In this document: positions 1 through 10,639 of the stretch, piece by piece
Numbering within the stretch: position 1 is the stretch's first letter
Layout of the letters: each line of letters starts with the position of its first letter
Assembly (NCBI RefSeq): GCF_001659605.2
Contig: NC_035172.2
Location: 23,202,000 to 23,265,999 of the forward strand
Length of the DNA: 64,000 bases
Source of the DNA: Manihot esculenta
Taxonomy: Eukaryota; Streptophyta; Magnoliopsida; Malpighiales; Euphorbiaceae
Direction: 5' to 3'
Program-made: the position numbers and the translations under genes
Notes under the pieces: model-generated
The model's database searches: none
What the model saw: the letters and a program-made list of their open reading frames with translations, nothing else
What the model was told of the DNA's origin: nothing

Positions 1-2618
1 TCAAGTCACTTCATCTCTCTTAAAAAGAAGGATGGTAGTGGACAAGTAAACTTTGGAGATAATGGAAAAAGTAAAATTATTGGAATAAGTAAAGTCGATA
101 AGAAAAACTCTCCTATTCTTGATAAAGTTCTCTTAGTTGATGGCTTGAAGCATAATTTGTTAAGTGTAATTCAATTATGTGATAGAGGTTTTAGAGTTAT
201 CATTGAATCAAAATCATGTTTTGTTTCTAGAACGTTGGATAACAAAATATTGTTTGTTGGTGAAAGAGTTCAAAACATCTATCTTATTGATTTACAAGCT
301 ATGACTAACCTAGATATGAAGTGCTTTGTTTCTATTAGTGATAATTCTTGGATTTGGCATAGAAGGCTTTCTCGTGCTAGCATGGATCTTCTAAAAAATT
401 TGAGCAAGAATGAGCTAGTTGATGGCCTTCCAAAGATCAAACATGAAAAGGACAAAGTGTGTGATGCATGTCAAATAGGTGAGCAAGTTAAAAGCTCTTT
501 TAAATCCATTAATAAGATAATCACTTCTAGACTTTTACAACTTTTGCATATGAATTTCTTTGGTCCAACTAGAGTAGCTAGCCTTGGTGGCATGCATTAT
601 GGGTTTGTTATAGTAGATGACTACTCTAGGTACATTTGGGCTGTGTTCTTTCCTCATAAGGATGATTGCTTTGATGCCTTTTAGAGTTTTACAAAGAAAG
701 TTCAAAATGAAAAGGGTTTTCAAATTTCTTCAATAAGGAGTGATCATGGTAGAGAATTTGAAAATGAGAAGTTTGAAGTTTTTTGTAATAAGTTAGAAAT
801 CACTCATAATTTTTCATCTCCTAAGACTCCCCAATAAAATGGTGTTGTTGAAAGAAAAAATACAACTCTTTTAGATATGGGGAGGACTATGTTAAGAGAA
901 TATAATCTACCCACCTATTTTTGGGCAAAAGCCATTAATACGGCTTGTTATGTTTCAAATAGAGTTTTAATTAGATCTCTTTTAAATAAAATCCCTTATG
1001 AGCTTTAGAATGGAAGAAAACCTAAAGTTAGTTATTTTAAAGTTTTTTGTTGTAAATGCTTTATCTTAAACAATAAGGATAATTTGGGTAAATTTGACTC
1101 CAAAATTGATGAAGGTATCTTCTTAGGATACTCTACATCTAGTAAATCATATAGAGTATTCAATAAGAGAACCTTGATAGTTAAAGAGTCAATGCATGTG
1201 GTTTTTAATGAATCTAATCCCTTTGCTCCTAGAAAAGAGATGGCCTGTGATCATGATCTTATAGATAACCTTGATGAGTTAACCATTGAAGATCCTCAAC
1301 CTCATGGAGATCAAAGTCAACCCAAATAGGATTCAATGGAGGCAAAGGAAGATGAGATTGGACTCCAAGAGCAACAAATGCAAATTACACAAAGTCAAGG
1401 AGTCTAACATGACTTGCCAAAGGATTGGACCTACAAGAAGGATCACCTCATGGACCAAATAATTGGTGATGCATCACAAGGGGTAACAACTAGATCCTCT
1501 ATTAGACATGTATGTAATAACATTGCATTCATATCTCATATAGAACCTAAGTCCATAGATGAGGCTATTAGTGATAAGAGTTGGGTTTTTGCTATGCAAG
1601 AAGAACTCAACCAATTTGAAAGGAACAAGGTTTGGACCTTAGTTACTAGACCTAAACATCACCCTACTATAGGCACCAAATGGGTGTTTAGAAATAAGCT
1701 TGATGAAGATGGCAATATCACTAGAAACAAAGCTAGGTTGGTAGCTAAATAAGAGGAGGGCATAAACTATGATGAGACATTTACCTCCGTAGCTAGATTA
1801 GAAGACATTAGAATCTTGCTTGAATATACATCCTATATGAATTTTAAACTCTTTCAAATGGATGTGAAAAGTGCCTTTTTAAATGGTTTTATCGAGGAAG
1901 AGGTTTATGTTAAGCAACCTTCGGGTTTTGAAAATCATGATTTTCCAAATCATATTTTTAAATTGTCAAAAGCATTGTATAGTTTAAAACAAGCTCCAAG
2001 AGCTTGGTATGAAAGACTAAGTAATTTTCTTTTGCAAAATGAATTTTCAAAAGGCAAAGTAGATACAACTCTTTTTGTCAAAAATCATGAAAATGACATC
2101 CTTGTAGTGCAAATATATGCTGATAATATCATATTTGGTGCTACTAATGTGTGTTTGTGTGAAGAGTTTTCAAAAGTAATGAAAAGTTAGTTTGAGATGA
2201 GCATGATGGGAGAACTCATTTTTTCTAGGGCTTCAAATCAAACAAGCTAAGGATGGCATCTTCATCAACCAAGCTAAGTACACAAAGGAGCGAATCAAAA
2301 GATTTGGAATAGAGAATAGCAAGTCTAGTAGAACTCCAATGAGTACAAAAACCAAGCTTGACAAGGATGAAAAGAGTAAACCGATTGATGAAAAGCTCTA
2401 TAGAGGTATGATCGGAAGCCTTTTATACCTCACCGCATCTAGACCGGATATTATGTTTTCTATATGCTTATGTGCACGTTTTCAATCATGTCCTAAAGAG
2501 TCATATTTGCATGCCGTTAAACGCATTCTTAAGAATTTGAATGGTACATTCCATTTGGAGTTATGGTATCCTAGAAATACATCATTTAGTTTGTGTTTCT
2601 ACTTAGATGCTGACTTTA
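1..2618 (+). pseudogene. pol: Copia-1 pol remnant (end of protease, integrase, RT, start of RNase H)
   Basis: Pol would supply protease, integrase, reverse transcriptase and RNase H. Visible parts in order: GAG-pre-integrase with the HRRLS motif (about 358-490), integrase core with the DDYSR motif (about 540-860), RT (about 1560-2200), and the LYRGMIGSLLYL block (about 2396-2430) before RNase H. The RT active site reads YADN (about 2116-2127), where Copia-2 has YVDD, so catalysis is probably lost. In-frame stops occur at 682-684, at the QNGVVE position near 835, and near 1007, 1327 and 1750. A frameshift lies near 2215. At 2618 the sequence jumps to a stretch matching Copia-2 from about 46965, so most of RNase H is deleted. 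Confidence 0.88.
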
Positions 2619-3439
2619 CCGGAGGCATATTCGAGTTCGGAGGCATATTCATCTTTTAAAAAAATGCCTAAAATTTCAGGTTCGGAGGCATATTCGGCCG
2701 CCTAACCTTAAGTTTCAAGGGCAACATATAAAGCGAGAATTTTTTTTCGGCTGCCTAACATTTTTTTGGCAGCCTAATGTCTTTCTAGTTTCGGCCACTG
2801 AAGCTTGGTTCAACTGCCGAAACTGCACGATTTAAAACTCCTCCGCAATGGCTCATCATCTTCTTCATCTTCTTCACGCCTCTTCTCTCTCTTCCCGAAC
2901 CGTCTCCCTCTCCCTCTCAAAAATCGACTATCTTGGGCTATTTTTCTCCTAAAATCTTCTATTCTTCTTCTTTTTCTTCATTAAACGCATAAAAACTCTC
3001 TTTTTTCCTCTTAAGGAACCCATTTCAAAGATTTTTCTTTTGGGTATGTGAACTCTCTCTCTAATTTTTTTTCTTTCTTTATCTTGTTTTTAATTTTTTT
3101 TTGTGTTTTATTGTCGTTGATTTTATTTTTGTTTCCCTATATCTGCCTATGATTCTGTTTTGTAGAAATTATTGATCTTATCTTGTATAATCTCTTGGGA
3201 TATATATATATATATATATATATTTTATTTTATAATTTTATTTTTGAATGCATATTGTAGATTGATCAAAGCTTAGTTTATTTTTTTATGGGTCTACTCT
3301 TTTTTTTTATATTGTTTATGGGTATGTTATATAAGTTTGCCTATTATATGGTATTTTATTGCTTATGGGTTGGCTTTTTGTGTCATTGTTTCTTTTTGGT
3401 ATATACCATGTGCCTCTCTTTTTTTTCTTTCTTTTCAAA
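2619..3439 (+). other. Copia-1 post-pol noncoding leader
   Basis: There is no coding capacity here. It begins with a GC-rich stretch carrying degenerate ttcgg/gccgcc words (about 2634-2830), then a CT-rich tract, then T-rich DNA up to the env-like ATG at 3440. Copia-2 has the same arrangement at 46965-48019, so this is part of the element. A GTATGT donor-like site at 3044 matches GTAAGT at 47415 in Copia-2. It may be a leader or intron for the env-like gene (inference). Confidence 0.6.
3201..3223. repeat. (TA)n microsatellite
   Basis: About eleven uninterrupted TA units sit in the T-rich leader of Copia-1. They are absent from the matching leader of Copia-2, so this is a local expansion. Confidence 0.9.
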
Positions 3440-4169
3440 ATGGAAAGAAAATATGTGGCCTGTAAACATCCCTATTTCAAAGGTCAATCAAGTAGGCAAG
3501 CAGAGATTCCTAGATCTCCTTTCCTATACCCTTTTGCACCTCCACCTTTTGAGTATTCTATAGTTAGAGAGGAAGATCCTTTTTTTCAGCCTTTCTCCTT
3601 AAGATTTGTTCATCCTAGGAGAACCATTCATGTTAACAGTGTTGAGTTATTTCGTACTCATGGCTTCCTTCAGCCTTTTATAGCTCAGGATTGGAAACAT
3701 CTCTTGGTCACTCCCTCTGATACTCACTCTAGAATTGTTAGAGAGTTCTATGCTAACTTGCACACATTCACTCGTCACTCTCCCCCTCACCTTGTTAGCT
3801 TTGTTAATGGTCAACAAGTTTATCTCACTCTTGACATTATTGCTCAGCACCTAGGTATTCGTAATTCTGGAGCGGTAGTATCCACCACTCATAAGTGGAT
3901 CTCTGGTGAGATTTCTTTCCTTCACCAGACTCGTGTTATTTCAGGTGACTCTGAGTGTGAGCAGCCATCCAGGCTTATGACCTGTGACCTCACTACTCTT
4001 CCTAAAGTCGTCCATCATATTGTTACCTACGAGGTTCTCCCCCAAGCAGGTCATAGGACTGCTCTTTCCTATTCTGACATGCTTGTGGTGTCTTGCCTCC
4101 TAGAGGGTCGAGCTCTAAACCTACCACATTATGCTTCATATCATAGCAGACTCTCTTAGGTTAAGTAAG

Positions 4170-4174
4170 GGTTG
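4170..4174. repeat. Left target-site duplication of TRG-1 (ggttg)
   Basis: ggttg stands immediately before the LTR start TGATACGG and recurs directly after the 3' LTR at 7933-7937. This is the five-base duplication made by an LTR-retrotransposon integrase. Confidence 0.93.
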
Positions 4175-4972
4175 TGATACGGATCCAATAGGACAAATTT
4201 CTAACAATGGTGTGGAGCAAACTTATATCATTCCAATGGATCCAGAAGTAGTTCAAAATCATATTCATATAATCCATATATATTTGGGGCGTGCTTTAAC
4301 TCATATGGGACAGATTTGGTGCAACACTTGCAATCATAGGCTGAGGGAGTCTAATCAAACCTATGGGCTAAAACTACATAAAGGAAAGCCTAAAGTGAAG
4401 ATCAAGCAAGGCTTTTGTGAAGATTCAACTTTGTTATGATGGGCTTGCTAGTTTTATTATTTAAACACTTGTTTTATTTTAGTTTTGTTTGGGCTTGTAT
4501 TCTGGCCATATTTTATCTTTTAAGTTTTAGAGTGTTGGGCCATGTTGTGGGCTTATATTTTAATACTTATGTGTTATTTTAGTGTGTGATTGGGCTTGGA
4601 TCTTATGTGTTTAAGTCAGGCCCAAGAAGAGTGTCTTAGGGTTTTATTTGTTTTTCTCCTTACTATATAAGGATAAGAAACAATTGTAAGAGGGAGCTTT
4701 TAATCAAAATTTCAGAATTATTTTCATGCCTTTGGCGTGTATTGCTTTGAGTGAGAGTGAGGATTTGCTTTCATCAATTGCACCAGGAATCTTGGCTTAC
4801 TTATCAACTATTCGTTGTGGCGTTTGTCAGATTCTCATCTAAATCCTTCGATCATTGGTGTTTCAGCTTCTCTAAGTTTGGGGTGCCATAGGAGGTGGGT
4901 TTATCAAATCTTTGGATTCCGTATCTACTTGTGCGTGTGGGTTTGAGGCTTATGCCATAGGGTTCCGCGTCA
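4175..4972 (+). repeat. TRG-1 5' LTR
   Basis: It starts TGATACGG and ends CGCGTCA. A TATA-like tatataa sits at 4664-4670, about 490 bp in, probably setting U3/R. The first 265 bp contain an open frame, the copy of the ORF tail that reads into the 3' LTR; at this end it has no upstream gene. Confidence 0.93.
4664..4670 (+). promoter_or_regulatory. TATA-like box in TRG-1 LTR
   Basis: tatataa precedes aggataagaaac and is repeated at 7624-7630 in the 3' LTR. Two TRG-2 LTRs keep the same words. It is the likely core promoter; no transcription start can be seen. Confidence 0.6.
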
Positions 4973-4974
4973 GT

Positions 4975-4987
4975 TGGTATCAGAGCC
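4975..4987 (+). other. TRG-1 primer-binding site
   Basis: tggtatcagagcc begins two bases after the LTR end. It matches the initiator-methionine tRNA 3' end complement used by most plant Copia and chromovirus elements. Confidence 0.88.
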
Positions 4988-5815
4988 AAAAGTGAGGTAA
5001 ATTCTTATTTATCTTAGGATCTAGGGTTTTTGAGTTTTCCTTTGTCTTTCTTGTTGATTTCGGTGAAAACTTTTGTATCCATGGCTGCACCTTCTTGATT
5101 ATTAATCTAAAAAAAAATTGAAAAAAAAAAATCGCCTTTGCATTATTTACCTTGATCTGGCCGAAATTGTGATATACTTCCTTTTTCATCCATATTGCCT
5201 TACCTATTTCAATTGATTGCAGTAAATTATAGGAATCAATTTTGAATTTTGAATTTTGAATTGGGTTGAATCCAGATTATGAGATAAAAGAAATTCTGCC
5301 TATTGCCTAAAGTGCACATTTAATGCAATTGCATCTACATTGATTTGATGTCAAATCCTTCTTTTAACACCAGAATTTTCGTCCATGTCTCTGATCTGAG
5401 AGAAATTTACATTTTTTTTTTCTGATTCTATTTGCAGTGTTTTGATACTTTCCTTTTTGGGTAGATTTAATTAGATCCATATTTAATTTGCTTTGAAGTG
5501 AATTAATTTCAAACTTTTGTCCAGGTTCGTTTTTATTTGAATTCAAAGTTTCTTTTTTTGATTTAAACTTGCTTTTGCTTCCTTGACATTGCTGGAGTAT
5601 TGTTTGCTTGGGTCTATACTCTAGGTGATATTTTCAAGTAGCACAAAACCTAGTTCATGTGTTACTTTCCAAATTGTCAGTGTCTTCTTTCTAGTTTTTG
5701 CGCGCTTCGTTCTTTCTTTAGGTTTTCTTCTTTGTTTCATTAAACACACCTTGTGGTTGGTTGGTTGACCTTAGTTTCTGAAGTGCAATTGAAGAATCAA
5801 CAAAAGAATGGTAGG
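4988..5815 (+). other. TRG-1 untranslated leader
   Basis: AT-rich noncoding DNA between primer site and ORF. It is collinear with TRG-2 49447-50386 except that TRG-2 carries an extra 77-bp GT...AG segment just before the start codon. Confidence 0.7.
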
Positions 5816-7399
5816 ATGACTAAAGACAAGAATGTGGTGGATCGTACTGATGGAAGTGAATCGAATATGGGTAACGATTATAAGCTCTTTAAGAAGTCAG
5901 TCAGTGGTGAGTTACAAAGGCTCAATAAAACTCTTGAGAGGTTGACTGAAACTATGGAGAGTTTGAATGTCTCACAAGCTTCTACTTCTACAAGAATACC
6001 TCAAAAAACTCCTAATTGCAATAATGACTGTGATGATTCGGATGTGTTGGTTAATAATGCGTTGCTTGCTGCACATTGTGAGATGCTTGTTGCTAGGCGT
6101 GCTCTGAATATGCAGGTTAAGAAAGAAAGCCTAGAACAATGGGAAAACATATTTCACACTAGGTGTTTGGTTAATGGAAAAGTGTGTACTCTCACTATTG
6201 ATGGAGGTAGTTGCACAAATGTGGCAAGTGTGTATATGGTGGAGAAATTGGGCTTGGCTTCTATTGACCACCCTAAGCCATACAGATTGCAATGGTTGAA
6301 TGATTCTGGTGAGGTTAGGGTTACACGCCAGGTGGTTATACCATTTTCTATTGGTAGGTATAAGGATGAGATCTTGTGCGATGTGGTACCTATGCAGGCA
6401 AGCCATATATTGTTGGGTAGGCCGTGGCAATATGATAGAAAGGTGCAACATGATGGGCTCAATAACAAGTACTCCTTCACTCATGAAGGACAGAAGCTTA
6501 TACTCGCTCCTTTATCACCTCAAGAGGTATATGCCGATCACATAAAAATGCTGGAGAGGGAGAGGGAGGCTTCGGCCTTGGCTACAAAGCAGAGTGAGAG
6601 CTTGAGTTCTGTGGAAAAAATGAGAGAAAAGAGTGAGTTTGAGGGTAACGAGGCTGGAAAAGAATCAAGACTAGTTCAAGGAGGGAAGATGGAGAAAAAA
6701 AAGGAGAAAGAAGAGGCTAAAGTTCCAATGTCAACTTCCATAGAGATTGAAATTGAAGAGGAAGTTGTAATGCATGCATCTAATGTAGTTGTTCTTGAAA
6801 ATTCCATTAATGAGCTTATAGAAGAGGTTGTGAATGATGGTGGACATGGGGAGCACATGATTGATGAGGTGGAGGAGGTGAATAAGACTGTTTTGGAAGT
6901 TATAGAGGAGAATGGGTCACATCCACATGATCTTTCTATGACTAATATTTTTATGTCTAGTTCATTTGTTCTTGATGTGCAGGTTGTTGATGAAAACATC
7001 CATGATGAAAGTTTTATACTATTTCCACCTATTCAAAAGGAGGTCTTTGAAGATACATGGGTGCCTAAAGCTTTCCTTCTTGACATAAATATCAACAAGA
7101 TTCGAGGACGAATCTTTTCTAAAGAAAGAGGGAATGATACGGATCCAATAGGACAAATTTCTAACAATGGTGTGGAGCAAACTTATATCATTCCAATGGA
7201 TCCAGAAGTAGTTCAAAATCATATTCATATAATCCACATATATTTGGGGCGTGCTTTAACTCATATGGGACAGATTTGGTGCAACACTTGCAATCATAGG
7301 CTGAGGGAGTCTAATCAAACCTATGGGCTAAAACTACATAAAGGAAAGCCTAAAGTGAAGATCAAGCAAGGCTTTTGTGAAGATTCAACTTTGTTATGA
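5816..7399 (+). CDS. TRG-1 ORF: coiled-coil/aspartic protease protein ending inside the 3' LTR
   Basis: About 527 residues from the ATG at 5816, which starts MTKDK. An upstream in-frame ATG at 5753 lies in leader sequence and TRG-2 does not support it. The N-terminus has a heptad-like helix (about residues 20-60). A retropepsin-like domain spans about 115-230: active-site-like IDGGS, a later HILLGRPW block, and the flap region between. DGGS in place of D(S/T)G is common in one group of plant gypsy proteases, so it need not mean inactivity. An acidic Glu-rich region follows (about 270-400). The last 88 residues are read from the 3' LTR (7135-7399). The protein may package element RNA; that is inference. 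Confidence 0.8.
   Translation: MTKDKNVVDRTDGSESNMGNDYKLFKKSVSGELQRLNKTLERLTETMESLNVSQASTSTRIPQKTPNCNNDCDDSDVLVNNALLAAHCEMLVARRALNMQVKKESLEQWENIFHTRCLVNGKVCTLTIDGGSCTNVASVYMVEKLGLASIDHPKPYRLQWLNDSGEVRVTRQVVIPFSIGRYKDEILCDVVPMQASHILLGRPWQYDRKVQHDGLNNKYSFTHEGQKLILAPLSPQEVYADHIKMLEREREASALATKQSESLSSVEKMREKSEFEGNEAGKESRLVQGGKMEKKKEKEEAKVPMSTSIEIEIEEEVVMHASNVVVLENSINELIEEVVNDGGHGEHMIDEVEEVNKTVLEVIEENGSHPHDLSMTNIFMSSSFVLDVQVVDENIHDESFILFPPIQKEVFEDTWVPKAFLLDININKIRGRIFSKERGNDTDPIGQISNNGVEQTYIIPMDPEVVQNHIHIIHIYLGRALTHMGQIWCNTCNHRLRESNQTYGLKLHKGKPKVKIKQGFCEDSTLL
7121..7134 (+). other. TRG-1 polypurine tract
   Basis: aaagaaagagggaa abuts the 3' LTR and would prime plus-strand synthesis. It lies inside the open reading frame, so the tract is also coding. 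Confidence 0.75.
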
Positions 7400-7932
7400 T
7401 GGGCTTGCTAGTTTTATTATTTAAACACTTGTTTTATTTTAGTTTTGTTTGGGCTTGTATTCTGGCCATATTTTATCTTTTAAGTTTTAGAGTGTTGGGC
7501 CATGTTGTGGGCTTATATTTTAATACTTATGTGTTATTTTAGTGTGTGATTGGGCTTGGATCTTATGTGTTTAAGTCAGGCCCAAGAAGAGTGTCTTAGG
7601 GTTTTATTTGTTTTTCTCCTTACTATATAAGGATAAGAAACAATTGTAAGAGGGAGCTTTTAATCAAAATTTCAGAATTATTTTCATGCCTTTGGCGTGT
7701 ATTGCTTTGAGTGAGAGTGAGGATTTGCTTTCATCAATTGCACCAGGAATCTTGGCTTACTTATCAACTATTCGTTGTGGCGTTTGTCAGATTCTCATCT
7801 AAATCCTTCGATCATTGGTGTTTCAGCTTCTCTAAGTTTGGGGTGCCATAGGAGGTGGGTTTATCAAATCTTTGGATTCCGTATCTACTTGTGCGTGTGG
7901 GTTTGAGGCTTATGCCATAGGGTTCCGCGTCA
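7135..7932 (+). repeat. TRG-1 3' LTR
   Basis: 798 bp, the same length as the 5' LTR and nearly identical to it. Its first 265 bp encode the C-terminus and stop codon of the element's ORF. Confidence 0.93.
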
Positions 7933-7937
7933 GGTTG
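7933..7937. repeat. Right target-site duplication of TRG-1 (ggttg)
   Basis: Exact partner of 4170-4174. After it the Copia-1 env-like sequence resumes. Confidence 0.93.
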
Positions 7938-8532
7938 TCTCCCTTTTGGTCATCATCTCACCATTATTCTCCGAGCCCTAGGAGTTGACCTATACATCGA
8001 GTCTGCCTTACCCTTATCCAGTTAGTACTACCCTTACACTGAGGCTACTTTCCTCCATATGGGTCTAACTAAGAGAGGCAATGAGTTCTATAATTCTAGG
8101 AGATATTTTGCCGCTCGACGAGAAGCATGAGCATCAGCACAGGGGGGACAATGATATTGATGATGAGGAGAAGTAAGATGATGTTTCTCCTACTGATTCA
8201 GTGACAGAGCAGGTTCCTAGAGGAGATGCTAGTACAGGCAGGTCTACCGAGCGGGCTACATCTTCCCAGACTACATCTAATCTTTTTGATGCTATGGATT
8301 GCCTGGAGCTGCAGGTTGCTCACATGTCTGATCGCCAGACTCATATGGAGCAACAGTTAGGATGACTTACTGATCAGTAGCAGATCCTTATTGAGCAGCA
8401 AAGGCAGATTCTATACTTCTTTCAGCAGTCGTCTGTAGTGCCACCTCAGTGATGTTCTATGTCTTTCTTTTTTTTTTGCTTGTCTCTCCTTGTTTTTCCC
8501 TTTTGGTGCTTTTGTTGTCTTTTGATAATGTC

Positions 8533-8545
8533 AAAAGGGGGAGAT
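8533..8545 (+). other. Copia-1 upstream polypurine tract copy
   Basis: aaaagggggagat is identical to the tract at the LTR border (8890-8902). Multiple tract copies upstream of the 3' LTR are a known Sirevirus hallmark. A weaker copy, taagggggag, lies at 8811-8820. Confidence 0.75.
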
Positions 8546-8889
8546 ATGTATATGTTAGATGATGTTTAAGGAGTACCTTAATGATACCTTGATGACTGCT
8601 TGACTATTTTGAATTAAACATATTTTAACTCTCTTGAATTATAAATATTTTGTATGATTATAGTTCTTCTTGAGATTCCTTTTTCTATATTTTTCATAGG
8701 CTCATTCATATAGAATTCATTGCATCTCATTTTATTGAGTCAAAACCTCCCTTATGTGTCTTCTCAAATTTTAAATATGGCATAAATTATTTTTGAAATG
8801 GGGAGCACATTAAGGGGGAGTAATTCTTAAAATTCACACACTACACTTGTGATCATTATCTTATCATCCACTATTTATTTGTCATCATC

Positions 8890-8902
8890 AAAAGGGGGAG
8901 AT
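8890..8902 (+). other. Copia-1 polypurine tract at the 3' LTR border
   Basis: aaaagggggagat ends exactly where the LTR begins (tgttagac). This is the expected plus-strand primer site. Confidence 0.88.
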
Positions 8903-10396
8903 TGTTAGACCTAAGTGTTCTAATCCTTGTTTTGATGACTAATAAATAATTAGTATGCTACTAATTATCTTTAAAAGTGTTTGCGTGAGCTTGTAGGTCC
9001 CCTATTAAAATAAATGAAATTGCTTCATTTTCAAAAATAAAATTGCTTCATTTTCAAGAATGAAAAGTACCAAATTTGAAAGCATACCACAAGAAAGGGA
9101 TTAAAATATAATTTTTACTTTATGCATTGTCAATTTCAATTAATTGATTGTGTTGGCTCAAGTTTTCTTTTAATCCTAAAAGCTTATAAATATGACCAAG
9201 TTTTAAGTAATTATTTTTTGGGGACTAAAATGAAATTTGATGTATGGAGCCTTTGTGGATATATTTTTTTCTACCATATAAGAGATTTCAAATTATGGGT
9301 TATAAAAAATTCAAATAGAATAAAAATTAGAAGTTTGTAACTTAAGTTTTTCCCTCCATGACTTTGGGGGACCAAAATAAAATTTTTGAAAAGGAGTTCT
9401 TTTGAAAGTATATTTATCAAAATAAAAGATCTCAAAATATAGGTTGCAAGAATTCAAACGAATTGAAAAACGGAGTTTTATAGCCTAAATTACAATTTTT
9501 CAAATATTTAATGAAATATTTTTGTACCCCTAAAGTCAAATATTCGACTTCCGAAAGTGAAGGTACAGAGGCAAAAGTCTCAAATGTTCGACCGCCGAAC
9601 ATAGACTTTAGGCTACCGAAAGTGTGTTTTCAATATGCCTCCTAAAATGAAACTTTCGGCTTCCAAAAGTGAAGGTACAAAGGCAAAAGTTTCAAATGTT
9701 CGGCCGAACATAGACTTTAGGCCACCGAAAGTCTATTTTTAAGAAGTTGTTCTTCACCTTCAAAGGTTTGGCCGCTAAACTTTAAGCTTAGACCACCGAA
9801 TCTGTGTATTTCTGAGCACGAAATAACGGCTAATTCAGTAGACAAACGGCTCTATTTGCATTTAATGCATCCCTAATGGCCATATTTATGTCAGAACTAT
9901 AAACATAATGTGTTTTTAGTTTGGAAGTAGCTACAACAACCATCTAAGCAAATAATTATTGAGATTCAAGCTTTTTACACTCTTTCTCTCTATAAACCTT
10001 GAGCCATAATATTAATTTCTTGAAAGCTTGCCTTGAGTTATAATTGGTTTGTATTTTAAGATTGAGTGAAGGTTGTTGAGTAAAATTATTGTAGTGGGTG
10101 TGATTTTGAGCAAAGGATTGCTATTATGAGAAAAAAGAGAATTGTAAAGAGTAAGGGTTTTACTCTAGAATTGTAAGGGGTTTTAGTTTTCACCCAAAGA
10201 AGATTTGATAGTGGAGTTGAACTCTCAAGGAGGGCCTTGAGGAGAGGACGTAGGCTTGAGATAGCTGAACCTCTATAAATCATTGTGTTGATTATTCTCT
10301 TCCTTCCTTATTCCTTTTTAATTTGTGTTTTTATCTTTAAACCTTTTTTGTAAACCCAATTCATCCTCTCCTCTTGGATTGCTTAAAGGGACAACA
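8903..10396 (+). repeat. Copia-1 3' LTR
   Basis: About 1494 bp, starting tgttagacctaagtg and ending gggacaaca. It aligns along its length with the Copia-2 5' LTR (40246-41681) but is clearly diverged. At 9535-9810 it carries a degenerate array of ttcggc/gccgaa words with gaaagtgaaggtacagag spacers, better kept in Copia-2. The left target duplication lies outside the window, so its status as this element's own LTR rests on the adjoining polypurine tract. Confidence 0.88.
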
Positions 10397-10532
10397 GGGA
10401 CTAACACCCGAGTTATAGGCTGAAGAATTTTTCCCTTGTGGTCTGACATGAGATGCCTTCTTTATCGAACTAACATCCGAATTATGGCCTAACGGATTCC
10501 TGCCTTGTGGCCTGGCATGAGATGCCTTTTAA
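10395..10532 (-). repeat. Two direct repeats of about 70 bp in the Tat-like remnant
   Basis: The words 'actaacaYcc..attat.ggc' through 'tggcatgagatgcctt' occur twice, with a period near 69. The first copy abuts the Copia-1 LTR, so Copia-1 probably inserted into this repeat tract. Confidence 0.6.
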
Positions 10533-10639
10533 TCCTTTTGAAGAAGGCAACCCCCTCGTTTTTTGTCACTAAATTATACATGAGAAAAACATCATTAACT
10601 GTTTTTAATAAATTTTTCTCATATTACAAATATTCTAAG

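Larger units (their letters stand above)
4175..7932 (+). mobile_element. TRG-1: short non-autonomous LTR retrotransposon, complete
   Basis: 3758 bp with two 798-bp LTRs (TG...CA), an initiator-Met-type primer site, a purine tract and a 5-bp duplication. The interior holds one ORF with a gypsy-type aspartic protease and no RT, RNase H or integrase. It therefore fits the LARD/TR-GAG class of plant non-autonomous elements and must be moved by another element's enzymes. By eye the LTRs differ at one base (T at about 4277, C at about 7237), which points to a recent insertion. It interrupts the Copia-1 env-like gene. A second copy, TRG-2, lies at 48632-52370. Confidence 0.93.
3440..8452 (+). pseudogene. 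Copia-1 env-like (post-pol) gene, split by TRG-1
   Basis: Two pieces, 3440-4169 and 7938-8452, flank TRG-1. The start at 3440 is chosen because Copia-2 has a matching start at 48020 with the shared block HPYF(K/R)GQSSRQ. The N-terminal half (VREFYANLH, VYLTLDIIAQHLGI) resembles the plant transposon-protein domain annotated in Sirevirus env-like proteins and Athila ORFs; that match is from memory. A frameshift near 4128 moves the frame before the insertion. The second piece carries a Gln-rich, probably coiled-coil end (about 8290-8450) with stops. The protein's function is not established. No signal peptide or clear membrane segment is visible, so calling it an envelope protein is not supported. 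Confidence 0.65.
1..10396 (+). mobile_element. Copia-1: Sirevirus-like Ty1/Copia element, 5' part outside window
   Basis: The order is pol, a noncoding leader, an env-like gene, three polypurine tracts and a 3' LTR. This is the order known for Sireviruses, the plant Copia lineage with an extra gene after pol. Positions 1-2618 align with 43788-46407 of Copia-2, so the window opens inside the protease region. TRG-1 and its target duplication (4170-7937) sit in the env-like gene. Pol has many stops and has lost most of RNase H, so the element cannot be autonomous. The 5' LTR and left target duplication lie outside the window. Lineage is judged from structure and motifs, not from a tree. Confidence 0.85.

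Noticed and set aside
4131..4439. Short ORF spanning the TRG-1 5' LTR start
   Set aside because: It joins Copia-1 env-like codons to the LTR copy of the TRG ORF tail across an insertion border; no evidence for an independent gene.
4975..4987. tRNA-like sequence tggtatcagagcc at several sites
   Set aside because: These are primer-binding sites beside LTR ends, only complementary to a tRNA end; no cloverleaf is present.
3440..8452. Calling the Sirevirus post-pol gene a true envelope protein
   Set aside because: No signal peptide, fusion segment or clear membrane anchor was visible in the decayed copies; 'env-like' is only the customary name.
9122..9340. 72-residue ORF in the Copia-1 LTR
   Set aside because: It lies in U3 of the LTR, is not kept open in the Copia-2 LTR, and has no recognised domain.
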